From contig NZ_VDGT01000025.1 of NCBI RefSeq assembly GCF_006335015.1, positions 37,305-101,304 of the forward strand: a stretch of 64,000 nt of DNA. Reading direction: 5' to 3'. This DNA comes from Streptomyces sedi (GTDB lineage Bacteria; Actinomycetota; Actinomycetes; Streptomycetales; Streptomycetaceae). Positions 12,329 to 19,978 of this stretch are shown here, piece after piece. Each line of letters opens with the position of its first letter. Position 1 is the stretch's first letter. Both the position numbers and the translations under genes were made by a program. Below the pieces are notes generated by a model. That model worked only from the letters and a program-made list of their open reading frames with translations. It was not told the origin of the DNA and did not search any database.

Positions 12329-12637
12329 CTACCGCACCTGCCTGCGGCGGGTGCTGGCGCGGCGCCGCCGGTCGTTGCACAGCAGGCAGCGGCCCCAGCC
12401 GGGCGGCAACGGGTCCTCCGGGTCACCGTGCAGCGGGTCGACAGCGCCCCTGGGATGCTCACGGCACCCGGTCTCCCCCGGCCCCTCGGTCAGCGCCTGC
12501 GCGGCCGACAGCGCCCGGCGCAACGCGTCGACCAGCACGGCGGCCTGCTCGCCTGACGGCGGCTCCTGGTCGAACGCGACGTCGGACGCCGTCGACAGCG
12601 CCGCCTGGAGCTCGCGCAGCTCAGCCTGTTGACTCAT
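12329..12637 (-). CDS. Small hypothetical protein with C-terminal CxxC and basic tail
   Basis: A 102-residue protein of no family I recognise. The N-terminal half is Ala/Leu-rich and probably helical (QAELRELQAALSTASDV; VLVDALRRALSAAQAL). The C-terminal half has TGCREHP, then RCLLCNDRRRR and a strongly basic end. Three cysteines with a nearby His suggest metal binding, but this is only inferred. It converges on the ATPase gene with 15 nt between stops. TACTGT 7 nt upstream of the ATG predicts a leaderless message, which supports the start at 12637 and that the gene is real. Confidence 0.6.
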   Translation of the reverse strand: MSQQAELRELQAALSTASDVAFDQEPPSGEQAAVLVDALRRALSAAQALTEGPGETGCREHPRGAVDPLHGDPEDPLPPGWGRCLLCNDRRRRASTRRRQVR

Positions 12638-12644
12638 GGGGCAC

Positions 12645-12650
12645 ACAGTA
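12645..12650 (-). promoter_or_regulatory. -10 box for leaderless small hypothetical gene
   Basis: On the minus strand TACTGT is separated by 7 nt from the ATG at 12637, with no Shine-Dalgarno. Confidence 0.5.
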
Positions 12651-12805
12651 GGCGCCCCCACTGACACCGTGCGCCGGACGTCGCCCCCGCTTCCCTCCCC
12701 GGACGCGTCCCATCCATGGAATCCGCAGGTGGACGCGGGTTCCGCCGGCCGTCTCAGCCGCTGGTCCTAGGGCAAAAACCCATGGGCGTTGTCAGTGGCA
12801 GCTCG

Positions 12806-12811
12806 TAGTCT
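12806..12811 (+). promoter_or_regulatory. -10 box upstream of ABC exporter genes
   Basis: TAGTCT ends 7 nt before ATG 12819. AAGGAG directly abuts the ATG and is too close to act as a ribosome site, so a leaderless transcript is the better reading. Confidence 0.5.
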
Positions 12812-12818
12812 CAAGGAG

Positions 12819-14693
12819 ATGTCTCCCACAGCCTCCTCCCCCGCCGCGCCCACCGCCCCCAGACGAAAACGCTCCGTCGTCCGCGCCCTGCTGCGGCTGT
12901 GGCCCTACGTGTACCCGGCGCGCGTCCGCGTCTTCAGCGCCGCCGCCATCGCCGTCGTCGCCGCCTCCATGGGGCTGGCGATGCCCCTGGTGCTCAAGTG
13001 GATGGTGGACGGCCCGGTCGCCGACGGGGACACCGGCGGCGTGTGGCTCGGCGGGCTGGTGCTGCTGTTCGTCGGGCTGGCCGAGGCGCTGCTCTTCGGG
13101 CTGCGCCGCTGGCTGACCGCCCGCCCGCTGGCCCGGGTCGAGGCCAACATGCGGGACTCGCTCTACCGCCACCTCCAGCGGCTGCCCGTCACCTTCCACG
13201 ACCGCTGGCCCACCGGGCAGCTGCTGTCCCGCGCCACCGGCGACCTCCAGCTGCTGCGGATGTTCCTGGCGTTCGGCCTGACCTTCCTGATCGTCAACAG
13301 CGCCACCATCCTCATCGGCTTCGGGGTGCTGCTCGCCCAGGACTGGACGCTCGGCCTGGTGCTGGTGCTGCCCGTGGTCCCCCTGATCGTGCTCTGCGCC
13401 CTCTTCGAGCAGCGGTTCTCCGCGGTCGCGCGCCGCGCGCAGGACCAGATGGGCGACCTGACGACGGTCGTCGAGGAGTCGATCCTCGGCATCCGCGTCA
13501 TCAAGGGCTTCGGCCGCCACCGCAGCCAGGCCCGCGCCTTCAGGCTGCTCTCCGGCGAGCTGCGCGACACCGAGATGCACAAGGCCCGCCTGCTGGCCGG
13601 GATCTGGCTGGTGATCCTCGCGCTGCCCGAGCTGTTCCTCGGCGCCGCGCTGGTCCTGGGCGTCTCCCAGGTCGCCGACGGGCAGCTGACCGCCGGCACC
13701 CTGGTCGCGTTCATGGCCACGGCGATGGTGCTGCGCTGGCCGGTGGAGTCCATGGGCTTCCTGCTGGCGCTGTGCAACGAGGCGGCCACCGCGACCGACC
13801 GCTACTTCGAGGTGCTGGACACCGACATACCCGACGAGCCGAGCGGATCGGCCGCCGAGGCGTCGCGCGCCGCACCCGAGGATCCGCCGGGCGACGGGCT
13901 GCGCCTGACGGACGTCGTCTTCCGCTACCCCGACGCGCCGCCCGACACCCCGCCCGTGCTCGACGGGATCACGCTCCATGTCCGCCCCGGAGAGACGATG
14001 GCGCTGGTCGGCGCCACCGGCAGCGGCAAGACCACGCTGCTCGCGCTGCTGCCCCGGCTCCACGAGGCCACCTCGGGCCGCATCACCCTGGACGGGGTGG
14101 ACACCGCCACCCTCTCCCGTGCCGAGGTGCGCGAGCGGATCGCGATGGCCTTCGAGGAGCCCACGCTCTTCTCCGCGTCCGTCGGGGAGAACGTGCTGAT
14201 GGGCGGGGAGGACGCCGACGAGGCCGCGCTGGCCAGGGCGCTGCGGGTCAGTCAGGCCGACGGCTTCGTCCGCGCGTTGCCCGAGGGGCTGGAGACCGAG
14301 GTCGGCGAGCAGGGCCTGAGCCTGTCCGGCGGCCAGCGGCAGCGGCTGGCACTGGCCCGCGCGGTGGTCGGCAGGCCGAGGTTCCTGGTGCTGGACGACC
14401 CGCTCTCCGCCCTCGACGTGCACACCGAGGCGCGCGTGGAGGCCGCGCTGCGCGAGGTGCTCGTCGGCACCACGGCGCTGGTCGTGGCGCACCGGCCCTC
14501 CACGGTGCAGCTCGCCGACCGGGTCGCGCTGCTCTCCGAGGGCCGGGTCGCCGCCGTCGGCACCCACACCGAACTGCTGCGCGACAACGCCGAGTACCGC
14601 CGGCTGATGACCGGCGAGTCCCAGCTCTCCGGGGGCCGGGGCCGGCCCTCCCCCTCCGGCGGTCCGCTGACCGCCCCGTCCCGATCCGCGTGA
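12819..14693 (+). CDS. ABC exporter half-transporter, degenerate-site subunit
   Basis: A 624-residue type IV ABC exporter half: six-helix membrane domain (about 25-330), then a nucleotide-binding domain. Walker A is VGATGSGKTTLL (near 395), the signature is canonical LSGGQRQRLALARA (near 502), and Walker B ends FLVLDDPLSALDV. The catalytic Glu after Walker B is Asp, the mark of the degenerate half in heterodimeric exporters. The partner gene follows 11 nt downstream. Substrate is unknown; such pairs export lipids, drugs or peptides. The start at 12819 rests on the leaderless promoter pattern; GTG 12795 or TTG 12789 in frame would add up to ten residues. Confidence 0.92.
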   Translation: MSPTASSPAAPTAPRRKRSVVRALLRLWPYVYPARVRVFSAAAIAVVAASMGLAMPLVLKWMVDGPVADGDTGGVWLGGLVLLFVGLAEALLFGLRRWLTARPLARVEANMRDSLYRHLQRLPVTFHDRWPTGQLLSRATGDLQLLRMFLAFGLTFLIVNSATILIGFGVLLAQDWTLGLVLVLPVVPLIVLCALFEQRFSAVARRAQDQMGDLTTVVEESILGIRVIKGFGRHRSQARAFRLLSGELRDTEMHKARLLAGIWLVILALPELFLGAALVLGVSQVADGQLTAGTLVAFMATAMVLRWPVESMGFLLALCNEAATATDRYFEVLDTDIPDEPSGSAAEASRAAPEDPPGDGLRLTDVVFRYPDAPPDTPPVLDGITLHVRPGETMALVGATGSGKTTLLALLPRLHEATSGRITLDGVDTATLSRAEVRERIAMAFEEPTLFSASVGENVLMGGEDADEAALARALRVSQADGFVRALPEGLETEVGEQGLSLSGGQRQRLALARAVVGRPRFLVLDDPLSALDVHTEARVEAALREVLVGTTALVVAHRPSTVQLADRVALLSEGRVAAVGTHTELLRDNAEYRRLMTGESQLSGGRGRPSPSGGPLTAPSRSA

Positions 14694-14704
14694 GGCGCCC
14701 GCCC

Positions 14705-16612
14705 ATGACCACCTCCGTTACCGGCCAGGACACCGACCACGACGACGAACGCCGCCCCGACGACGCGCCCCTCGCCGACGGGCCTGACGAGCCGATCGAG
14801 CCGATCGAGCCGGTCGGCTCGTCCGACGACTACACCGACGACCGGCTCCCGACCCCGAAGGGCGCCTCCCGACGGCTGCTGCTCTCCCTGCTGCGCCCGC
14901 ACCGCGCGCGGGTGGCGCTGGCCGCCGTGCTGCTGCTCGCCCAACAGGCCGCGGTGCAGGCGGTTCCGCTGCTGGTCGCCTACGCCATCGACTCGGGCGT
15001 TCCCGCGCTGCGCGACGACGACAACGGCCCGCTGATCGCGGTCGCCGTCGCCTACCTGCTCTGCGCGCTGGGCGCCGGGGTGCTCCAGTCGTCCTTCATC
15101 CTGGTCTCCGCCAGGGTCAACCAGAGCGTGCTGCTCGACCTGCGGGGCCGCATCTACCGGCACGCGCAGGCGCTGAGCCTCGACTTCCACGACCGCTACA
15201 CCTCGGGCCGGCTGATCTCCCGCTCCACCAGCGACGTCCAGTCGCTGCGCGAGCTGCTGAACGAGGGCCTCCAGGAGATGCTGCTGATCCTGGTCTCCGT
15301 CACCTACATCGGCGGCCTGCTCTTCTATCTCGACGTCGGCCTCGGCGCCGCCGCCCTGGTCTCCTTGGTGCCGCTGGCGCTGGTGGTGCGGAGCTACCGG
15401 CGGCGTTCCGCCGAGAAGTTCAACGAGCGCTCCACGGCGATCGCCGCCGTGATCGTGAAGTTCACCGAGACGGTCAACGGCATCCGGCCGGTGAAGGCGT
15501 TCCGCAGGGAGAAGGCCAACGACGCCTCGTTCGACCGGCTCAACCGCCACCACGAGCGGCTCAACGGCGACACCATCATGGAGATGTGCCGCTTCGTGCT
15601 GTTCACCCGGCTGATCGGCGCCGTCGCGGTAGCCTCCATCGTGCTCTGGGGCGCGCAGCGGGTGCGGGCCGGCGACATGGAGCTGGGCGCGCTGGCCGCC
15701 GGCGCGCTGTACATCCGGCGGCTGTACGACCCGCTGGACCGGTTCGCCATGCTGCTCAACAGCTACCAGGCGGCCGTCGCCTCGCTGCACAAGATCTCCG
15801 GGCTGCTGGGCCAGCGGCCCGACGTGCCGGAGCCGCGGGACCCGGCGCCCCTGCCCGAGCGCCCGACCGAACGCCCGGGGCGCGAGGTCGTCTTCGACGA
15901 CGTCCGCTTCGCCTACCGCACCGGCGGCGACGTGCTGCCGCGCTTCCGGCTGACGCTCGCCGCCGGCGAGACGACGGCGCTCGTCGGGGCGACGGGCGCG
16001 GGCAAGTCGACGCTGGCGAAGCTGCTCGCCCGCTTCTACGACCCGACCGAGGGCCGGGTGCTGCTGGACGACACGGACCTGCGGAGGCTGACCACGACGG
16101 AGCTGCGGCGCGGCGTGGTGATGGTGACGCAGGAGGCGTTCCTCTTCTCCGGCACCATCGCGGAGAACATCGCGCTGGGCAAGCCCGACGCGACCCGTGA
16201 GGAGATCGAGGCCGCCGCCCGCGCGATCGGCGCGCACGACTTCATCGAGGAGCTGCCCGACGGCTACGACACGGACGTCCGCAAGCGCGGCGGCCGGATC
16301 TCGGCCGGCCAGCGGCAGCTGGTGGCCTTCGCCCGGGTGCTGCTCGCCAACCCGGCGGTGGTGATCCTCGACGAGGCGACCTCGTCGCTGGACATCCCGG
16401 GCGAACGCGCGGTGCAGGACGCGATGGTGACGGTGCTGCGCGACCGCACGGCGCTGGTGATCGCGCACCGCCTGTCCACGGTGGAGATCGCCGACCGGGT
16501 GCTGGTGATGGAGCGGGGCCGCGTCGTCGAGGACGGCACCCCGGCCGACCTGGTCGCCGGCACCGGCCACTTCTCCGAGCTGCACCGCGCGTGGCGCGAG
16601 TCCCTGGTCTGA
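14705..16612 (+). CDS. ABC exporter half-transporter, catalytic-Glu subunit
   Basis: A 635-residue partner of the preceding gene. An acidic N-terminal extension (about 1-55, with repeated EPIEP) precedes the membrane domain, which is followed by the nucleotide-binding domain. Walker A is VGATGAGKSTLAK (near 427), the signature is altered to RISAGQRQLVAFAR, and Walker B is normal, VVILDEATSSLD with catalytic Glu. With the upstream subunit this gives one complete ATP site (this Walker B plus the partner's LSGGQ) and one degenerate site. ATG 14705 follows the upstream stop by 11 nt; the frame is open further upstream only as an out-of-frame shadow. A hairpin terminator follows. Confidence 0.93.
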   Translation: MTTSVTGQDTDHDDERRPDDAPLADGPDEPIEPIEPVGSSDDYTDDRLPTPKGASRRLLLSLLRPHRARVALAAVLLLAQQAAVQAVPLLVAYAIDSGVPALRDDDNGPLIAVAVAYLLCALGAGVLQSSFILVSARVNQSVLLDLRGRIYRHAQALSLDFHDRYTSGRLISRSTSDVQSLRELLNEGLQEMLLILVSVTYIGGLLFYLDVGLGAAALVSLVPLALVVRSYRRRSAEKFNERSTAIAAVIVKFTETVNGIRPVKAFRREKANDASFDRLNRHHERLNGDTIMEMCRFVLFTRLIGAVAVASIVLWGAQRVRAGDMELGALAAGALYIRRLYDPLDRFAMLLNSYQAAVASLHKISGLLGQRPDVPEPRDPAPLPERPTERPGREVVFDDVRFAYRTGGDVLPRFRLTLAAGETTALVGATGAGKSTLAKLLARFYDPTEGRVLLDDTDLRRLTTTELRRGVVMVTQEAFLFSGTIAENIALGKPDATREEIEAAARAIGAHDFIEELPDGYDTDVRKRGGRISAGQRQLVAFARVLLANPAVVILDEATSSLDIPGERAVQDAMVTVLRDRTALVIAHRLSTVEIADRVLVMERGRVVEDGTPADLVAGTGHFSELHRAWRESLV

Positions 16613-16639
16613 GCCGCCGGGACACACGGGTGGGGCGCA

Positions 16640-16669
16640 CCGCACGGGGAACGGCGAGTCCCCGTGCGG
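16640..16669. terminator. Hairpin after ABC exporter operon
   Basis: A perfect 11-bp stem (16640-16650 with 16659-16669) with an 8-nt loop lies between the convergent exporter and MerR genes. Confidence 0.8.
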
Positions 16670-16741
16670 CTGCCCGTCTCGGTGCCTGGCACCGCATCGT
16701 GCGCGCGGTGGGCCAGGGCCTCATCGAGGCGGCCGGTGCCC

Positions 16742-17122
16742 TCAGTGCCCCTGCCCCTGCCCCCGCTCCTGCCGCGCCTCGGTCGCGTCACGGAACGCGG
16801 CCAGCGCGGCCCGGCGGCGACGCCGCTCCGCGATGTCCGCGTCCATCCGCTCCAGATACGCGGTCATCGTCCGCAGCACCTCCGGGCAGGGCTCGATCCC
16901 CGGTCCCGCGTCGGTGACGCACGGCAGCATCTCGCGGATGGCGTCGGTGGTCAGCCCGGCCGCCAACATGCCGCGGATACGGGCGACGACAAACGGGGCG
17001 TCGGGCCCGTACACGCGGTATCCGCCGCTGTCGCGGCCGGGTCGCAGCAGGCCCTGCTCCTCGTAGTACCGCAGCAGCCGGGCCGCCACTCCGGTCCGCC
17101 GTGACAGCTCGCCTATCAGCAC
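16742..17122 (-). CDS. MerR-family transcriptional regulator
   Basis: A 126-residue regulator. The N-terminal winged helix starts MLIGELSRRTGVAARLLRYYEEQGLL, the standard MerR signature, followed by GGYRVYGPDAP. The C-terminal part is a coiled-coil dimerisation helix (MTAYLERMDADIAERRRRR). Two Cys are present (LPCVTD, EPCPEV), but they do not match the CueR or ZntR metal loops, so the inducer is unknown. The GTG start follows GAGGAGAG. It is divergent from the alpha/beta hydrolase and LLM genes, and the shared spacer holds a MerR-type operator with a long promoter spacer, so it very probably controls them. Confidence 0.9.
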   Translation of the reverse strand: MLIGELSRRTGVAARLLRYYEEQGLLRPGRDSGGYRVYGPDAPFVVARIRGMLAAGLTTDAIREMLPCVTDAGPGIEPCPEVLRTMTAYLERMDADIAERRRRRAALAAFRDATEARQERGQGQGH

Positions 17123-17147
17123 CGACTCTCCTCACCGCGCCCGCCGC

Positions 17148-17179
17148 TTGACCTTCACACTCATGTGAGGGGTCAACGT
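17148..17179 (+). promoter_or_regulatory. MerR-type operator/promoter of the hydrolase-LLM operon
   Basis: TTGACC (17148-17153) and GGTCAA (17171-17176) are the ends of an imperfect dyad with inner arms TTCACA/TGTGAG. Read as a promoter, TTGACC is the -35, CAACGT (17174-17179) the -10 with a 20-bp spacer, and the ATG at 17187 lies 7 nt further on. Overlong 19-20 bp spacers with a central dyad are the hallmark of MerR-activated promoters. Confidence 0.7.
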
Positions 17180-17186
17180 ATGAGGC

Positions 17187-17876
17187 ATGCGCGTTTCATT
17201 CCCCGCCCTCGACACCACCGTCACCGGAACCGGCCCAGGACTGCTGCTCGCCCACGGAGCCACCGGCAGCATCGAGGACAACTTCGCCTCGGTCCTGACC
17301 CCCCTCGCCGCCGACCATACCGTCGTCGCCCCGGACTACCCCGGCTCGGGCGACACCCCGGTCGCCGGCGCCCCACTGGACCTCGACGCGCTCACGGACG
17401 CGGTCGTCGACTCCGCCGTGCGGCGCGGCGTCGACCGGTTCGCGGTGCTCGGCTTCTCGCTCGGCACGCTGGTGGCGGTGCGCGCCGCCGTACGCCATCC
17501 CGAGCGGGTGACCGCGCTCGTACTGACCGCGGGGTTCGCGCGGCCCGACGACCATCTGCTCGGCCTCCTCCCCGGCTGGCGGGCCGAGGTGCCGCCCGCA
17601 CTCCACCCGCACATCGACGCGATCCCCACCCTGGACGTCACCGGTGACCTGGCCGAAGTCGCCGTCCCGACGCTGGTCGTCGCGACGACCGCCGACAGCA
17701 TGGTCCCGCCTGCCGGCTCCCGCGCCCTGGCGTCCGGTATCCGGGACGCGCGGTACGCGGAGATCGACAGCGACCACGTGGTCATGGTCGAGCGGCCGGA
17801 GGAGTGGCTGGAGCACGTCCTCGGCTTTCTCCGCTCCCTCTCGCTCTCGGAGGGGAAGGACGGTGAGGTGGCGTGA
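17187..17876 (+). CDS. Alpha/beta-fold hydrolase
   Basis: A 229-residue alpha/beta hydrolase. The oxyanion segment LLLAHGATGS, the nucleophile elbow VLGFSLGTL (Ser in GFSLG) and a late Asp/His pair (TTADSMVPP; DSDHVVMVERPEEW) complete a catalytic triad. Substrate is unknown; esterase or lactonase activity is likely from the fold. It is short for the family, with a reduced lid. The gene overlaps the next one by four bases (GTGA), so the two are translationally coupled. The MerR-type promoter lies directly upstream and no ribosome site is present; transcription may begin at the ATG. Confidence 0.88.
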   Translation: MRVSFPALDTTVTGTGPGLLLAHGATGSIEDNFASVLTPLAADHTVVAPDYPGSGDTPVAGAPLDLDALTDAVVDSAVRRGVDRFAVLGFSLGTLVAVRAAVRHPERVTALVLTAGFARPDDHLLGLLPGWRAEVPPALHPHIDAIPTLDVTGDLAEVAVPTLVVATTADSMVPPAGSRALASGIRDARYAEIDSDHVVMVERPEEWLEHVLGFLRSLSLSEGKDGEVA

Positions 17877-18703
17877 AGCTGCAGGTCGTCCTCCCCAACG
17901 AGGCCGCGGGCGCCGACCCGCGCCGACTCGCCGACCTGGCGCGGCAGGCCGAGGACCTCGGCTACGACACGGCCTGGCTCCCCGACCACATCCTGCCGCC
18001 CGGCGCGTACGGACCGGTGTACGGAGGGGTCTTCGAACCGCTGGTGACCATGGGCTGGCTGGCGGCAGCGACCACCCGGATCCGGTTCGGCACCTCCGTG
18101 CTCGTCCTGCCCCTCCGCAGCCCCTTCGTGGTGGCCAAACAGGTCGCGACCCTCCACGAGCTGACCGGCGGACGGATCGTCCCGGGCGTGGGGATCGGCT
18201 GGGACGAGCGCGAGTTCGCCGCCGTCGGCGCGGACTTCGCGAGCCGGGCGGCCCGCACGGACGAAGCCATCGCGCTGCTCCGGCACCTGTTCCGGGCCGG
18301 CCGGGGGCCCTTCGAGGGGCGCTGGTACGGCTTCGAGACGGGCGTCTTCGAGCCCCGCCCCGACGGTCCGGTGCCGGTGATGACCGGCGGTGTCAGCGAC
18401 GGCGCCCTGCGTCGGGCGGCCCGGTACGCCGACGTCTGGCAGGGCGTGCGCCTGGACCCGGCGGCGTTCGCCGAACGGCTGGCGTATCTGCGGGCGCGGA
18501 CGGACGGCCGCGCGGTGTCCCCCGGCACCCGGATCGACTGGCACGGCCCGGACAGCACCGTCGGCGAGGCCGCCCGCACCGCCGAGGCCTTCCGGGCCGC
18601 CGGAGCCGAGCACCTGGCGGTGCACTTCGGCGACCCGGACGGTTACGCCCGACGGATGGAAGCCTTCGCCCGGCACGCTCCCGACTTCCTCCCGCCACGG
18701 TGA
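17873..18703 (+). CDS. LLM-class flavin/F420-dependent oxidoreductase
   Basis: A 276-residue luciferase-like monooxygenase fold protein of the type often annotated as TIGR03619 F420-dependent. Visible family features are GYDTAWLPDHILPP near the N-terminus, RIRFGTSVLVLPLRSP, the VAKQVATLHELTGGRIVPGVGIGWDERE stretch and a C-terminal FRAAGAEHLAVHF. Cofactor use (F420 or FMN) cannot be fixed by eye. The GTG start overlaps the hydrolase stop by four bases. Co-regulation with a hydrolase by MerR suggests breakdown or detoxification of an ester-type compound; this is inference. Confidence 0.88.
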   Translation: MKLQVVLPNEAAGADPRRLADLARQAEDLGYDTAWLPDHILPPGAYGPVYGGVFEPLVTMGWLAAATTRIRFGTSVLVLPLRSPFVVAKQVATLHELTGGRIVPGVGIGWDEREFAAVGADFASRAARTDEAIALLRHLFRAGRGPFEGRWYGFETGVFEPRPDGPVPVMTGGVSDGALRRAARYADVWQGVRLDPAAFAERLAYLRARTDGRAVSPGTRIDWHGPDSTVGEAARTAEAFRAAGAEHLAVHFGDPDGYARRMEAFARHAPDFLPPR

Positions 18704-18704
18704 C

Positions 18705-18736
18705 CCGGTGCCCCGGTGCCCCGGTGCCCCGGTGCC
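18705..18736 (+). repeat. Octanucleotide repeat CCGGTGCC x4
   Basis: Four perfect tandem copies of CCGGTGCC start two bases after the LLM stop codon. They are non-coding and lie between convergent genes. Confidence 0.9.
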
Positions 18737-18768
18737 CCACGGCAGCGTCCGGGTCCCGGCCGGCGGGC

Positions 18769-19422
18769 TCAGCCCTCCGTAGCCGACGGCGGGGCGCCGG
18801 GCACCGCGGAGTCGGGGGCGAAGCCGGCGAAGGCCAGGCCGATGACGAACCCGCCCGCCTCCTCCAGCTGGCGGGCGCGGTCCAGCGGGCCGAGCACCGC
18901 CGGCGTCCCGCCGACGTCGCGCGCCAGCTCCCCGACGACGCCCAGCGCCGCCGGATCGTCGCCGCACATCGCCACCGTCACCCCTGGCCGGCCGTCCTCC
19001 GGGGGGCTCGTCCACTGGTCGGCGGGGAAGAGATGGAACGCCTTGACCACGCGGGCGTCCGGCGCCAGCGCGGCGATCCGCCCCGCCATGGACGCGCCGC
19101 GCTCGGTGAGCAGCACGCCGACGCCGTGCGCGACGGCGTTCGTCGGGTCGATCAGCGGGGTCCCCGCGAGCGAGCCCTCCTGCGCCCCCGCCCGTTCCAG
19201 CATCTCCTCGACGCCGTCCCAGGCCACGGCGAGCAGCACGGCGTCGCGCCCGGTGGCCGCCTCGCGCGGCGTGACGGCGCGCGTTCCGTGGCCCAGCCGT
19301 GCGGCGAGGGCCTCCGCCCTGTCCCGTGACCGTCCGCCGACGGCCACCTCGTGGCCCGCGCGAACCCAGCCCTCCCCGAGGGCCGCGGCCAGTGTTCCCG
19401 TTCCCAGAATGCCGATGCGCAT
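18769..19422 (-). CDS. NADPH-dependent F420 reductase-like / NAD(P)-binding oxidoreductase
   Basis: A 217-residue Rossmann protein starting MRIGILGTGTLAAALGEGWVRAGHEV, with GGRSR after the second strand indicating NADP preference. The middle has DAVLLAVAWDGVEEML and PLIDPTNAV, followed by VVKAFHLFPADQW and MCGDDPAAL, which match the F420:NADPH oxidoreductase/YqcI-type dinucleotide-binding family. A role in supplying reduced F420 to the neighbouring LLM enzyme is attractive but not shown; many relatives have other roles. It is divergent from the HxlR regulator gene, with a dyad in the shared spacer. ATG 19422 follows GAGAGG. Confidence 0.8.
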   Translation of the reverse strand: MRIGILGTGTLAAALGEGWVRAGHEVAVGGRSRDRAEALAARLGHGTRAVTPREAATGRDAVLLAVAWDGVEEMLERAGAQEGSLAGTPLIDPTNAVAHGVGVLLTERGASMAGRIAALAPDARVVKAFHLFPADQWTSPPEDGRPGVTVAMCGDDPAALGVVGELARDVGGTPAVLGPLDRARQLEEAGGFVIGLAFAGFAPDSAVPGAPPSATEG

Positions 19423-19474
19423 CCTCGTTCCCTCTCCGCTGTCAGTCGCTCGGAGGCCCACGCTAGAAAAGGCG

Positions 19475-19496
19475 TTACGCACCGGACGGTGCGTGA
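19475..19496. promoter_or_regulatory. Candidate HxlR operator
   Basis: TTACGCACCG-GA-CGGTGCGTGA is a 22-bp inverted repeat with one mismatch. It lies in the spacer between the divergent oxidoreductase and HxlR genes, the position expected for autoregulation. Confidence 0.65.
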
Positions 19497-19506
19497 CGGG
19501 CACGGC

Positions 19507-19908
19507 ATGATGGACGACGAGATGACCGAGCACCGAGACCACCCCGACGAGTGGGTCGCCGACTGCCGGCTGCGCGCGGCCACGGATCTCCTCGCGCACG
19601 CCTGGGACCCCGTCGTCCTGGCGGCGCTGCGCGCGGGGCCGCGCCGGCGTCGCGAGCTGCGCGCGGCGATCGGCGGGATCAGCGACAAGGTCCTGACCGA
19701 CACGCTGCGCCGGCTGCTCGCCCACGGTCTGGTCGACCGCCGCGCGCACGCCGAGGCGCCCCCACGGGTCGAGTACGCCCTGACGCGGCTCGGCGAGAGC
19801 CTGGTCGAGGGCCCGCTGGCCGCGCTCGGACGCTGGGTGACCGAGCACGGTGACGCGCTGCTGCGGGCCCAGGAGAACGCGGCGCCGCGCCCCCCGGAGC
19901 CGGCGTGA
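19507..19908 (+). CDS. HxlR-family transcriptional regulator
   Basis: A 133-residue winged-helix regulator. The core is DCRLRAATDLLAHAWDPVVLAAL, with the conserved N-terminal Cys that in some HxlR members senses aldehydes or quinones, then RRRELRAAIGGISDKVLTDTLRRLLAHGLVDR and VEYALTRLGESL. The start is taken at ATG 19507; ATG 19510 or 19522 are alternatives, and none has a strong ribosome site. Divergence from the oxidoreductase gene and the dyad at 19475-19496 suggest that it represses that gene in response to a reactive compound. Confidence 0.88.
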   Translation: MMDDEMTEHRDHPDEWVADCRLRAATDLLAHAWDPVVLAALRAGPRRRRELRAAIGGISDKVLTDTLRRLLAHGLVDRRAHAEAPPRVEYALTRLGESLVEGPLAALGRWVTEHGDALLRAQENAAPRPPEPA

Positions 19909-19922
19909 GCCCGTTCCACGCG

Positions 19923-19960
19923 CCCTCGCCCACCCGCCGGGGCCGGCGGGTGGGCGAGGG
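19923..19960. terminator. Bidirectional hairpin between HxlR gene and glgP
   Basis: A perfect 18-bp stem (19923-19940 with 19943-19960) lies between convergent genes; the innermost pairs will open to form the loop. Confidence 0.85.
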
Positions 19961-19978
19961 TCGGGGAGGGGCAGGGGG

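Noticed and set aside
12899..14704. Upstream extension of the second ABC exporter gene
   Set aside because: The frame is open but overlaps the first exporter gene entirely and encodes Arg-rich nonsense; the family N-terminus begins after ATG 14705.
17165..17647. Alternative frame starting at GTG 17165 or ATG 17180 with a better ribosome site
   Set aside because: The product is Arg/His/Pro-rich with no domain, while the 17187 frame encodes a complete alpha/beta hydrolase triad.
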